Positions 17,182 through 26,233 of a DNA stretch of 64,000 nucleotides are shown here, piece by piece (position 1 is the first letter of the stretch; each line of letters begins with the position of its first letter). The notes below the pieces were generated by a model. The model was not told where the DNA came from and searched no databases. It saw only the letters and a program-made list of their open reading frames with translations. The DNA comes from Intestinibacter bartlettii. Lineage in GTDB: Bacteria > Bacillota > Clostridia > Peptostreptococcales > Peptostreptococcaceae. A program made the position numbers and the translations under genes. The stretch lies in the NCBI GenBank assembly GCA_025148965.1, contig CP102273.1:2046001-2110000 (forward strand), written 5' to 3'.

Positions 17182-17712
17182 TTAATCGATATCTATTAAA
17201 ATTTCATTATTAGCTTTATTTAAAGCAATTTCAAGTTCTAAAATCTCTTCATTTCTATCTTCTAGATATTTTTTTAAATCTTTTTTATTAAAGTTAGGTT
17301 CTTTTACCTTATAGTAAACTGATGTTGCCGCAGCATCTACCTTTCTTTCTTTTGAAGATTTAACATTTTCTAAAATATGTTCAAAGTTATTTACTTGACC
17401 TCTTAGATATTTAATTTTATTTAATGCCCCTTGAAGGCTTAATCTACCAGTTTTAGTTTCTATGTAATTTTCATTATTAGCTTTAGATATTTTTGTCTTT
17501 ATTTGAGAAATTTCTTCTCCTAATTCTATTATAAGCTCAAATTCTCTATTAAAATCAACTACTTCATTACAATCATATCTGCTTCCATCAGATTCTAATA
17601 TGTATTCTTGTATTATATTTTCAAGATCCATCATTTTGTACATTTTATCTCTATAAATTCTCTCTAACTCAGATACTTTTAACATAGCTTGACTTATTGT
17701 ACTTTTTTCCAT
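17182..17712 (-). CDS. DIP1984-family (septicolysin-like) protein
   Basis: The 176-residue protein is helical, with the family pattern of a central INRTN-like motif (KISKANNENYIETKTGRLSLQGAL), then KIKYLRGQVNNFEHIL, a YYKVKEPNFNKKDL strand-helix and a C-terminal EIALNKANNEILID. DIP1984 proteins are small soluble coiled-coil-like proteins of unknown function; an old septicolysin label is not evidence of toxin activity. GGAGGATT precedes the ATG. It directly follows the small membrane protein gene at 17740-18258 and may be in its operon. Confidence 0.7.
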   Translation of the reverse strand: MEKSTISQAMLKVSELERIYRDKMYKMMDLENIIQEYILESDGSRYDCNEVVDFNREFELIIELGEEISQIKTKISKANNENYIETKTGRLSLQGALNKIKYLRGQVNNFEHILENVKSSKERKVDAAATSVYYKVKEPNFNKKDLKKYLEDRNEEILELEIALNKANNEILIDID

Positions 17713-17739
17713 AATACATAATCCTCCATAATTTTTAAA

Positions 17740-18258
17740 TTATTTCTTTTTTAAGACATATAATATTCCTGATATGAATAAAATTGTAAGTAAATAAAAC
17801 AATATATAAGTATAAGATACTGTTGCTTGCAATAAAAGTATTATTATCATAACTATAAATTCTATAGATGAAAATATTATGTTTTTTGCAAGCTCCAGAA
17901 ATATTCCGAAAAACAACCAAATCATCTTTGCATTTGAACTAATAACATCAAATCCATTTAAATAATCTAGTGTGCTTCCTACAACAATATTTCTAAAATA
18001 ATTTCCGATAACAACTATTCCATTTTTTATACCATCATATGAATTTAATTCATTTTTTAAAGAAAATCCAACTTTAGACTTATTGTAATAAATAAAATTT
18101 TCAGTTGAAATTCCATCTAATCTAGATAATGATATATATCTATTTAGTTTATTATAACTTAAAATCTTACTTTGCCCTGTATAATTAATAGAAAGAGGCA
18201 TAAATAGAGAACAAATTATCAAAATTAATACTAATAATATAATCGGCTTTTTTTTCAA
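17740..18258 (-). CDS. Hypothetical membrane protein (172 aa)
   Basis: It begins with a signal-anchor-like helix at residues 5-25, has an outer region of about 80 residues with no Cys, then three hydrophobic stretches (about 107-170) ending with a lysine tail. The start is TTG behind GGGGGAAATTTAA. No family was recognised. It is preceded by a short transcript-like region with its own terminator (18353-18471), which may control it. Confidence 0.6.
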   Translation of the reverse strand: MKKKPIILLVLILIICSLFMPLSINYTGQSKILSYNKLNRYISLSRLDGISTENFIYYNKSKVGFSLKNELNSYDGIKNGIVVIGNYFRNIVVGSTLDYLNGFDVISSNAKMIWLFFGIFLELAKNIIFSSIEFIVMIIILLLQATVSYTYILFYLLTILFISGILYVLKKK

Positions 18259-18352
18259 TTAAATTTCCCCCTATTATTCCACATGATAATAAATTATACC
18301 ATAAGTTAGTAATATAATAGAATATATATATTCTTTTAAGATAATTTTTTCA

Positions 18353-18471
18353 AAAAAATAAGCCCCAACTAGTTACTTGAGGCTAAACCCGTTCTATAAA
18401 ATCCCGATAACGTAAAATTAATTTGTTGTATTTAGAAATTTTATGTACTCCCTTTGTACAAACTTATTATA
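18353..18471 (-). ncRNA. Candidate small RNA or attenuated leader
   Basis: A TATAAT -10 box on the minus strand (18466-18471) is followed by about 100 bases without a usable start codon, then a GC-rich 8-bp hairpin (18361-18368 with 18377-18384) and a T run. It lies after the terminator of the glycyl-radical operon and about 95 bases before the start of the membrane protein gene. It could be a small RNA or a leader with a terminator. It fits no RNA family I recognise. Confidence 0.45.
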
Positions 18472-18548
18472 TCATTTTTATTTGTCGAAATTTGTATATT
18501 CTTGCAAACATTTTCTAGGTATTTTTTGGAATTAAATCTATATATAAA

Positions 18549-18582
18549 AGAAACTAACTGTACAATAATACAATTAGTTCTT
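18549..18582 (-). terminator. Intrinsic terminator of the glycyl-radical enzyme operon
   Basis: AACTAATTGTA and TGTACAGTTAGTT pair with a short loop and are followed by TCTTTT on the minus strand, shortly after the regulator stop codon. Confidence 0.75.
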
Positions 18583-18590
18583 TCAATATA

Positions 18591-19142
18591 TTATTTATAT
18601 ATTTCTATATTATGAAATGCAACTTTCTCATTTCCTTTATTCATATATGTATGATTTAATGAGCCATCAAATTTCAAACTATTTCCGGCCTTTATTTCAT
18701 AAATTTCTTTTTCTACTTTAAGAGTTAAAGTTCCCTCTATTACAAGAACCATTTCTTCTAATACATTTTTATGTGCAGCTGAGATATGTTTACATCCTGG
18801 ATCTAGCTCTACTAAAAATACATCTACACCACTTTTAGAACTAAATTGAAATATTGGATATAGTACCATCTTTCCTTCTTCTTCCTTAATAGCTTTTATG
18901 TCGTCTTTTTTTACTAAAACTAATTCATTTTGTTCATCATCTAACAAAGAAGTAAAATTAACTTTTAATCCTGATGATATTTTCCATAATGTTGATATAG
19001 TAGGACTTGATTCTCCTCTTTCTATTTGCCCTAACATTGCCTTACTAACGCCTGTTAATTTTGATGCTTCATCTAAACTTAAACCTAAACTATTTCTTAA
19101 TCTTCTAAGATTTTGCCCTACTTTTGGAAGTTGTGACATCAT
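18591..19142 (-). CDS. XRE-family regulator with C-terminal cupin domain
   Basis: Residues about 8-62 form a helix-turn-helix of the XRE type (LRRLRNSLGLSLDEASKLTGVSKAMLGQIERGESSPTI, given here as one region). Residues about 105-180 form a cupin_2 domain with ISAAHKNVLEEMVLVIEGTL and AGNSLKFDGSLNHTYMN, which would bind a small ligand. Such proteins (PuuR or SutR type) often control the neighbouring metabolic operon. It follows the activase gene by 31 bases and is probably co-transcribed with the glycyl-radical enzyme, so it is the likely sensor of that pathway. The GAGGAG site precedes a double ATG. Confidence 0.88.
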   Translation of the reverse strand: MMSQLPKVGQNLRRLRNSLGLSLDEASKLTGVSKAMLGQIERGESSPTISTLWKISSGLKVNFTSLLDDEQNELVLVKKDDIKAIKEEEGKMVLYPIFQFSSKSGVDVFLVELDPGCKHISAAHKNVLEEMVLVIEGTLTLKVEKEIYEIKAGNSLKFDGSLNHTYMNKGNEKVAFHNIEIYK

Positions 19143-19173
19143 AAATAAATCTCCTCGTTTCTTAAATTTATGA

Positions 19174-20076
19174 CTACTTATATCTAACTACCCCGACTCC
19201 ACAATTTTCAATAACCCCTTCTAAGTCATTTATTTTTTCTTTACTTGGAACTTCAAATTTATAAATATAATCATAAAGACCTAAAGCTTTATACTTGTCT
19301 AGTCCTAACATATGATAAGGTAGTAATTCCATCTTTGGATTTTTTACATTTTCTTTTACAAATTCTGCTGTCTGTTTTATATTTTCTGTACTGTCATTAA
19401 ATCCCGGTATAACAGGAATTCTAATCACCATACTTTTATTTAGTGTAGCCATTTTTTTCACATTTTCTAGGATTTTTTTATTGCTAATTCCTGTGTATTC
19501 TTTATGTTTTTCATCATCCATATTTTTTATATCAACAAATATATGGTCTATCTTTTTGAAAATATCTTTACATTTTTCAAAGTCAAATAAAGCACAGGTT
19601 TCTATAGCTGTATATATACCCTTTTTATAAAAATAATATACTAATTCTCTTAAAAATTCAAGTTGATTAGTCGGTTCTCATCCTGAAAAAGTTACTCCCC
19701 CTCCCGAAGATAAAAAGAAAATAAAATCTTTTTCAATTTCCTTTATAACTTCATCAGTTGTCATTTCCTTTGTCATTTGACTAATCGCATCTTGAATACA
19801 TCTTTTTATACATTCCCCACATAAATCACACTTTTCATTTACTTGTTTTCTATCAAATAAAGAAGTTATACCTTGCGGGCATACACTTACACATCTTTTA
19901 CATCCAACACATCTGTCTTTTGATACAGCTAGTTTTACAATTCCTGACCAAGAATCTGGATTAGAACACCATCTGCATTTTAGAGGGCAACCCTCTAAAA
20001 ATACAGTCGTTCTTATTCCATCTCCATCATTAACTGAAAAACGTTGAATTCTAACTACATTTCCCTTAACAGACAT
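19174..20076 (-). CDS. Glycyl-radical enzyme activating protein with in-frame TGA (selenocysteine or nonsense)
   Basis: Radical SAM enzyme that would install the glycyl radical on the partner at 20085-22457. Seen: the CxxxCxxC cluster motif in EGCPLKCRWCSNP, an inserted ferredoxin domain with two 4Fe-4S motifs (CVGCKRCVSVCP and CDLCGECIKRC), and the GGGVTFSG strand. The next codon, number 133, is TGA (19678-19680) where the family has the second Gly of GGE. After it the frame continues with EPTNQLEFLRELV, FVDIKNMDDEKHKEYTG and VIRIPVIPGFNDS to a TAA with no other stop, for 300 codons in total, the normal size. Either the TGA encodes selenocysteine or it is a GGA-to-TGA (or Cys-codon) mutation. 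If it is a plain stop the activase is dead. Confidence 0.85.
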
Positions 20077-20084
20077 ATTTCTAA

Positions 20085-22457
20085 TTAAAAGCTTTCATGT
20101 GCATTTCTAGCCATTATAGCATCTTGCATTTCTTTTGATAAATTTACAAATTGAGTTGAGTATCCTGCAACCCTAACTAATAAATCTTTATATTGTTCTG
20201 GATGTTCTTGTGCCTTTTTAAGTATTTCATTTGAAACTGTATTAAATTGTACATGGAATGCTCCAAGTGCAAAATATGATTGTATTGTTGATGCTAAATT
20301 TCTAAGTCCTCTTGGAGTGCTTACTAAATCATGACTAAATCTCAAGTTAAGTAAGGTTCCTCCAGAATGGAAATCATGCTGTATTTTAGCAGCTGATTTC
20401 ATAGCAGCAAGTGGTGTTTCTGTATCTGTTCCTGCATATGGAGATACACCTTCTGTTATAGGTTGTCCTTTATATCTTCCATCAGGAGTTGCCCCTATTA
20501 TTCTACCAGTTGGTATATAATTTGATATACCCATAAATGCAGTAGTAAATGGAGAGCCAAATATATCTTTATACTTTTTAACTTCATGATAATAGAAGTT
20601 AGATACTTCAACAGCTATATGGTCTACATAGTCATTATCATTTCCGTATTTAGGAACACTAAGTGCTAATTTTCTTAACTCTTCATATCCTTCCCAGTTT
20701 GCATTTAATGCTTTATCTAATTCTTCTAAAGTAGTAACTTTATCTTCAAATACTAATTTTTTAATAACTGCTAAACAGTTAGCTACAACACCTAATCCTA
20801 TACCTGTTAAAACTGGACCAACATTATATTTTGCTCCACCTTTACTTAAATCTTTACCTTTTTCAAAGCAACCATCAACACACACTGATAAATATGGTCT
20901 TGGAACTACTTCTGTATGAACTTGTTGAGCTATTGTAGAACCTATTACTGAATGTCTTATTAAGTTTTTAAATTGTTTGTAGAATGCTTCTTCAACTTCT
21001 TCATAAGAAGTAAATTGTGTTATAGGTTTCTCTTCTAGACCCATTTGTTCACCTGTCATTCTAGCTTTTCCTTGATTTATAGCATATTCAAGTGCTGCTA
21101 CAAAGTTTATATTAACAGTTGCTGTCCATTCTCCAACTTTTCTAAAGTGAGGAACTACACAACCACAGTTATTCCAATCTCTTGCATCTTCTGGAGTAAG
21201 TCCATTTTGAAGCATCATTTGAGTACCGCATGCATCGTTATGTATTGCTGGGAATCCTGTTCCTGCTGCAACTAAATCACAAACTGCCATAACAAAATCA
21301 TCTGGTGCGCCTGGATGTATTCTAACACTTAATCCTGGTTGATGAGTTTTTACATCTTTAGTAGCTTGTAAACATAAATAAGTTAAATCATTAGTTGCAT
21401 CTGACCCATCACGCTTTCTCCCTCCTACAGTTAAGTTTTGGAATTGATTATATCCCGCAAAATATCCTGCTGTATTTTCTGATATAGTCCAAACCCATTC
21501 AGAATATTTTATCCATAATGCTTCTATTAATTCTAATGCACCATCTTTATCTAGCTTTCCTTCTTTTATATCTTTTTCGTAATATGGATACATATATTGA
21601 TCAAATCTACCTGGATTAAGAGATAGAGGATTTTCACATATAATTCCACCTACTTGAACAAACCATATAAATTGGATTGCTTCATAGAAACTTTCTGGTG
21701 GATAAGCTGGCACTTTTTTACAAACATCACCTATTTTTATAAGTTCAGCTTTTCTCTTTTCATTTGTTTCTTTTTGTGCCATTTCATAAGCCAAGTCAGA
21801 ATATCTTTTAGCAAAAGTCATTATACCATCACATATTATAACTTGTGATTTATAGAATTCTATTTTTTCTATATTTTCAGGTATAGCTATATCTAGTTCT
21901 TCTATTTTTGCTAAAGCTTCTTCTTTTATTTTTTGATATCCCTTTGGTAATAATATATCTTCATAATCTGGAGTTACTTCCCCTACTGCTTGTCTCCATT
22001 TAGAATCGTTGTCTAATACACCTGTATCTATTAATATTTTTGCTGTATCTTCTGGTAATCTTTTTAAATATAATTCTTCTAGTGATTTTCCTTTCCAATA
22101 TGGGAAAATTTCTTTTCTTGTGAATTCTCTTTGTTTATCAGTCATTTCATATGGATCTTGTCCTCTAGTAGAGAATTTATCCATTTCTTTATCTACCCAT
22201 TTCCAAGAAAATTCAGGAGTAAGTATACCTGTTCTTTTAAATTCCCCAGCTGTACCAACTATTATTTCATCATCAAATATAGTTACAGGTAATTTTTCAC
22301 AAGCTGCTAAATAAGCCTTTGCGCTTCTTATACACATTGGTTCCCCTTCTGTTTCTCTATATGAGTCAGTATATATTTTGGCTCTTTCGCAACTTATTTG
22401 TGGTTTAGTATTAACATAACTTTGTCTAAATTTTTCTATTCTTTCTGTTATACTCAC
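20085..22457 (-). CDS. Glycyl-radical enzyme of unassigned substrate
   Basis: The 790-residue protein has the C-terminal glycyl-radical motif RVAGYSTQF (Gly 765) and the active-site loop DWNNCGCVVPHF (Cys 433). It is of the size of the dehydratase/lyase group (HypD, CutC, glycerol dehydratase). In those, the residue two after the cysteine is Glu (GCVE), acting as a base; here it is Val 435, so the chemistry must differ. It is not HypD, CutC or pyruvate formate-lyase (no CC pair). Decarboxylase or C-C lyase chemistry is possible. The start is GTG behind AAGGGGGG. It is first in an operon with its activase and an XRE-cupin regulator; a nitrilase-type amidase is divergent. No microcompartment genes are present. 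Confidence 0.88.
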   Translation of the reverse strand: MSITERIEKFRQSYVNTKPQISCERAKIYTDSYRETEGEPMCIRSAKAYLAACEKLPVTIFDDEIIVGTAGEFKRTGILTPEFSWKWVDKEMDKFSTRGQDPYEMTDKQREFTRKEIFPYWKGKSLEELYLKRLPEDTAKILIDTGVLDNDSKWRQAVGEVTPDYEDILLPKGYQKIKEEALAKIEELDIAIPENIEKIEFYKSQVIICDGIMTFAKRYSDLAYEMAQKETNEKRKAELIKIGDVCKKVPAYPPESFYEAIQFIWFVQVGGIICENPLSLNPGRFDQYMYPYYEKDIKEGKLDKDGALELIEALWIKYSEWVWTISENTAGYFAGYNQFQNLTVGGRKRDGSDATNDLTYLCLQATKDVKTHQPGLSVRIHPGAPDDFVMAVCDLVAAGTGFPAIHNDACGTQMMLQNGLTPEDARDWNNCGCVVPHFRKVGEWTATVNINFVAALEYAINQGKARMTGEQMGLEEKPITQFTSYEEVEEAFYKQFKNLIRHSVIGSTIAQQVHTEVVPRPYLSVCVDGCFEKGKDLSKGGAKYNVGPVLTGIGLGVVANCLAVIKKLVFEDKVTTLEELDKALNANWEGYEELRKLALSVPKYGNDNDYVDHIAVEVSNFYYHEVKKYKDIFGSPFTTAFMGISNYIPTGRIIGATPDGRYKGQPITEGVSPYAGTDTETPLAAMKSAAKIQHDFHSGGTLLNLRFSHDLVSTPRGLRNLASTIQSYFALGAFHVQFNTVSNEILKKAQEHPEQYKDLLVRVAGYSTQFVNLSKEMQDAIMARNAHESF

Positions 22458-22674
22458 AGAATCCCCCCTTTTGTATGTTATTTTATATTTTTATTATATT
22501 ATACTATACTTTTTCCAAATTTTGTATAACTTTTATATATAATTTTTTGTATGTATAACCTAAAATGTACTAGATTTTTCAGGATTTTATTGATAAATAT
22601 CTATTTGACATCATATAAAATCTTCTATAAGATTTTATTAATAAGTTTAAGATTTATATCTAAGGGGGAAATTT

Positions 22675-23502
22675 ATGAGTAAAATAAAAATAGCACTTGT
22701 TCAAATGCATGTTGAGAAAGACAAATATAAAAATTTAGAAACAGCAAATACCTTTATAAAAAAAGTAGCTCAAGAAGGCTGCGATTTGGCAATTCTTCCA
22801 GAAATGTTTACAACACCTTATAAAACTGATAACTTTCCAATCTATGCAGAATTTGAAGGTGAAGATTCATTTATCTCAATTTCGAATATGGCAAAGGAAA
22901 ATAGTATATACTTAGTAGGTGGTTCTATACCTGAAAAAGATGAAAAAAACTTAGTTTATAATACATCATATGTATTTGATAGAAATGGAAACAATATAGG
23001 TAAACATAGAAAAGTTCATTTATTTGATATAGATGTAGAAGGCGGGCAATCATTTAAAGAATCTGATACCTTAACTCCAGGAAATAATATCACTGTATTT
23101 GACACTGAATTTGGCAAAATCGGACTTTGCATATGCTTTGATTTTAGATTCCCAGAGCTAGCAAGATTAATGGTACAAAAAGGTGCAAAAACTATAATAG
23201 TACCTGCAGCTTTTAATATGACTACTGGTCCTGCTCATTGGGATTTAATGTTTAGATCAAGAGCTATAGACAATCAAGTGTATGCCATAGGTTGTGCTCC
23301 TAGCAGGGATATAAATGGGCCATATGTATCATATGGAAATTCTATAGTAACTACTCCTTGGGGAGATATATTATATAAAATGGATGAAAAAGAAGGATAT
23401 AAAATACTAGAATTGGATTTAGAATATGTGGATAAAATAAGAAAAGAACTTCCCCTAATATCTGCTAGAAGACTTGATTTATATGAATTAAAAGAAAAAT
23501 AA
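22675..23502 (+). CDS. Carbon-nitrogen hydrolase, omega-amidase (Nit2) type
   Basis: The 275-residue protein has the nitrilase triad: Glu in LAILPEMF (about residue 43), Lys in GKHRKVHLFDIDV (about 112), Cys in GLCICFDFRFPE (about 150). The length and the HLFDID and FRFPELAR forms match omega-amidases, which hydrolyse the amide of alpha-ketoglutaramate or similar dicarboxylic monoamides. It is cytosolic. It is divergent from the glycyl-radical operon with a 217-base shared upstream region, so a joint role is possible but unproven. AAGGGGGAAA precedes the ATG. Confidence 0.87.
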   Translation: MSKIKIALVQMHVEKDKYKNLETANTFIKKVAQEGCDLAILPEMFTTPYKTDNFPIYAEFEGEDSFISISNMAKENSIYLVGGSIPEKDEKNLVYNTSYVFDRNGNNIGKHRKVHLFDIDVEGGQSFKESDTLTPGNNITVFDTEFGKIGLCICFDFRFPELARLMVQKGAKTIIVPAAFNMTTGPAHWDLMFRSRAIDNQVYAIGCAPSRDINGPYVSYGNSIVTTPWGDILYKMDEKEGYKILELDLEYVDKIRKELPLISARRLDLYELKEK

Positions 23503-23521
23503 ATATTCCTATATACTTAAA

Positions 23522-23548
23522 AGCCCCCTTCTAAAGGGGGTATTTTTT
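23522..23548 (+). terminator. Intrinsic terminator after the amidase gene
   Basis: CCCCCTT pairs with AAGGGGG (23524-23530 with 23534-23540), followed by TATTTTTT. Confidence 0.9.
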
Positions 23549-24683
23549 AAGCTCTTTTTCTTTTAAAATCAACTTTTTTCAAGTTATTTTTATTATTTTT
23601 CGTTTTTAATGTATTTTCTTTTAAATCCATTAATATTTCTAAATCTTCAGGATATAAAACTATACCTCTATCGTATAATTTTTCTATTAAAGTATTATTG
23701 CTAACTATATGATTTTCTATTAATGCTTCATAAGCCATTTTTAATAATGATGAATCATGTAATTTGAATTTATCATCTAATGGTTCTGACTTATTCCAGC
23801 CTTTTTGCTGCCATTGATTAAGAAGGTAATTGTATTTTTTATAACTTATAACTCCTAAGCTGTATGCTCTGTAAATTAAAAGACTTACAGGAACTGCCCA
23901 TTTAGCTTTTAAGTTTAAGAAGTCTTCTAACTCATTTGTTCCTTCTATGCTATTTAAAAATGCTTGTTTTGGAAGTAAAAATTGTGCAGCAAATTCGTCA
24001 CAATCAAATTTCTTTAAAGGTATATTTAATATATCACTTATTATATAACCTAATTCACAAGCTAAATCATGATTTCTAATTGGAGCTATATTTCTATCTT
24101 CTCCTAGTGCAATTACATATCTTGTATTTTTTTCTACTGATTGTTTTTGTGTGAAAGGACTTGCTCCTCTTTTATTCACATTCATATAACTTATTATTAC
24201 ACCTTTTGCAGTCATAATGTCACCTAGATTTAAAGGTGTTGGTTTTTCATCATCCCATAAATCCCAGTGTTCTCTAATCTTTTGACAAAGTGTTTCCATA
24301 GAATCTCCTCTATGCAAGTTATTTGGTAAATCAAGCTCTGGAAATCCTATATATTCCTCAAAGAATAAAAATAATTTTCTAAGCATTATTAGCTTTTCTT
24401 TATAAGATATTTCTTCTACTCTAGGAAGTCTAGAGTTTGGATTAAAATGCGAGTCCTCTACTACAATTTTTAAATTTTCATTACCGTAGAAATATTCTCT
24501 CGGGAAATGAAGTATATTAGATAGTTTTAATGCATTTTCTAAAGTTGGTTTATATTTATTATCCTCAAAGGCTAAGATATCTTTTTTATTTATATTTGTT
24601 TCTTTAGCTAAAATATCTACGCTTTTTCCTCTATATACTCTAGCAATCTTAAGTCTCTTTCCGTTGAATACATCTTTTTTCAT
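23547..24683 (-). CDS. XRE regulator with degenerate ImmA/IrrE peptidase-like domain
   Basis: Residues about 8-66 are an XRE helix-turn-helix. Residues about 90-260 match the ImmA/IrrE (DUF955) region, with the conserved DEFAAQFLLPK after the active-site helix. The zinc motif HExxH is replaced by CELGY (residues 209-213): both His are lost, only Glu 210 remains, so it cannot bind zinc in the usual way. The C-terminal 110 residues are helical and basic at the end. Active family members cleave a partner repressor; this one is likely only a regulator or sensor. It is long for the family (378 aa). No phage or integrative element is adjacent. Confidence 0.82.
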   Translation of the reverse strand: MKKDVFNGKRLKIARVYRGKSVDILAKETNINKKDILAFEDNKYKPTLENALKLSNILHFPREYFYGNENLKIVVEDSHFNPNSRLPRVEEISYKEKLIMLRKLFLFFEEYIGFPELDLPNNLHRGDSMETLCQKIREHWDLWDDEKPTPLNLGDIMTAKGVIISYMNVNKRGASPFTQKQSVEKNTRYVIALGEDRNIAPIRNHDLACELGYIISDILNIPLKKFDCDEFAAQFLLPKQAFLNSIEGTNELEDFLNLKAKWAVPVSLLIYRAYSLGVISYKKYNYLLNQWQQKGWNKSEPLDDKFKLHDSSLLKMAYEALIENHIVSNNTLIEKLYDRGIVLYPEDLEILMDLKENTLKTKNNKNNLKKVDFKRKRA

Positions 24684-24785
24684 TTTATCTTACTCTCTTT
24701 CATTATCAAATGCTAAAATCTCATTTATTTAGATTTTGTAACCTTTACAATTATACTCAATATAAGCCATAATATCAAATACTAT

Positions 24786-25988
24786 TTAATCCAATTCATT
24801 TTGAAGCTTCATAAGTGTATAATTTATAAGTGATTCTAAATTAGAGTTATTTTTTCCTCCACCTTGTGCATTGAATTTATTTCCGCCACCATTTCCGTCG
24901 ATTAATTTTATAGCATCTTTTAATAAGCTATTCATATCTAAAGAGTTTAAATTTTTACTACATGAAAATACTAAGTTAACTCTATCCCCATTTATAAGAG
25001 CAAATAAAACTATTTTATTATCTTCTTCTGTTATTTTATTTGCCAATTTAGATATGTATTTTGTATCTTTATCATTATATATTTTGTCTATTATAGATAT
25101 ATCATTTACTAATTTAGCAGATGATACTAAATCTTTTAATTCGTAATGAGCTATTTCTTCTTTTAATCTTTTATTTTCTTTTATAGAGTCAGTAAGTTTA
25201 TTATTTATATTTTCAATTCCTTTTATAGAATCTTCATCACTACAACTTAGATATTTGCAAATTTTACTTAAGTTGTCATCTCTATTTATAATATAGTTGA
25301 TAGCTTTCTTCCCTGCTAAGTATTCTATTCTAGTTGAAGTTTTATATTTTTCATGCTTTTTAAACTTTATTATTCTAAGATCAAGTGTATTTTGAGGATG
25401 TACTCCACAACAACAATTAGTATCTAAATCTCCTACTTTCACTATTCTAACATTCCCGTTTATCTTTGAAAAATCATCTTTTAATTTTAACTTTTTAGCT
25501 TCCTTTTTAGTTATTTCAAAAGTTTCCACAGGAATATTTTCTGCTATTATATCATTAGCCATTTTTTCTATTTTTTTAATTTCTTTATCTGAAAAACTTC
25601 CTTCAATATCTACACAACTATCTTCAATCCCCATATGAAAACTTGTTGTTTTCTTATTAAATTCTTTTAAAAATAACGCCGATATTATATGCTGTGCTAG
25701 ATGGTGGGTCATGCTATATTCTCTTCTATTCCAATTTAATATACATTTTACCTTGTGTATTTTTATTGGCTTAGTATTTAATACATGATAAATAACATCG
25801 TCTTTTTCGTATACGTATTCTATATCATGTGAGTCAATTTTACCCAAGTCACATAGTTGTCCCCCTCCCTCAGGATAAAATCCTGTTTTATCTAAAACTA
25901 TATGAAATTTATTATCTATTTCTTTAATATCTATTATTTCAGCAACAAATTCTTTTTTATATGAATTTTCATAGAATATTTTTTGCAT
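24786..25988 (-). CDS. AlaX-L type alanyl-tRNA editing protein with DHHA1 domain
   Basis: Free-standing editing factor that hydrolyses mischarged Ser- or Gly-tRNA(Ala). The AlaRS second-domain region shows GFYPEGGGQLCDLG, the zinc motif half THHLAQHI (about residue 95-102) and the other half CCCGVH (about residue 194-199). A DHHA1 domain with GNGGG and AQGGGKN follows at about 280-395, linked by a helical segment. The size of 400 aa is typical of the long AlaX form. It appears monocistronic. Confidence 0.9.
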   Translation of the reverse strand: MQKIFYENSYKKEFVAEIIDIKEIDNKFHIVLDKTGFYPEGGGQLCDLGKIDSHDIEYVYEKDDVIYHVLNTKPIKIHKVKCILNWNRREYSMTHHLAQHIISALFLKEFNKKTTSFHMGIEDSCVDIEGSFSDKEIKKIEKMANDIIAENIPVETFEITKKEAKKLKLKDDFSKINGNVRIVKVGDLDTNCCCGVHPQNTLDLRIIKFKKHEKYKTSTRIEYLAGKKAINYIINRDDNLSKICKYLSCSDEDSIKGIENINNKLTDSIKENKRLKEEIAHYELKDLVSSAKLVNDISIIDKIYNDKDTKYISKLANKITEEDNKIVLFALINGDRVNLVFSCSKNLNSLDMNSLLKDAIKLIDGNGGGNKFNAQGGGKNNSNLESLINYTLMKLQNELD

Positions 25989-26155
25989 TATCTTGTACCC
26001 TTTCCTTTTCTATAGTATTATTATCAATATATTTATTATACTATAATTTTATATTTGGTATATTTTTGTTTTAGTTATTAAAATCTAAAATTACAAATTA
26101 TATTGCTTTATAATTTTGTTAGCGAAATATATAAACTTTTAAATAATAATAATAA

Positions 26156-26221
26156 AAATAGCCTGTGAAATTTTATTTTTAAATGTCTATAATACAATTA
26201 AATGAATATTCACAGACTATT
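26156..26221 (-). terminator. Probable terminator after the PAS histidine kinase gene
   Basis: ATAGTCTGTGAA and TTCACAGGCTAT form the ends of a long hairpin with an inner AT-rich part; on the minus strand TTTTTA follows. The loop of about 40 bases makes it unusual. Confidence 0.6.
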
Positions 26222-26233
26222 TTATATATTAAA

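Noticed and set aside
19174-19521. Separate 115-residue gene starting at the internal ATG
   Set aside because: The frame is continuous with the upstream activase through a single TGA and shows no start signal of its own; it is the C-terminal part of one gene.
23547-24683. Part of an integrative element or prophage because of the ImmA/IrrE domain
   Set aside because: No integrase, repressor partner or phage gene is nearby; neighbours are housekeeping genes.
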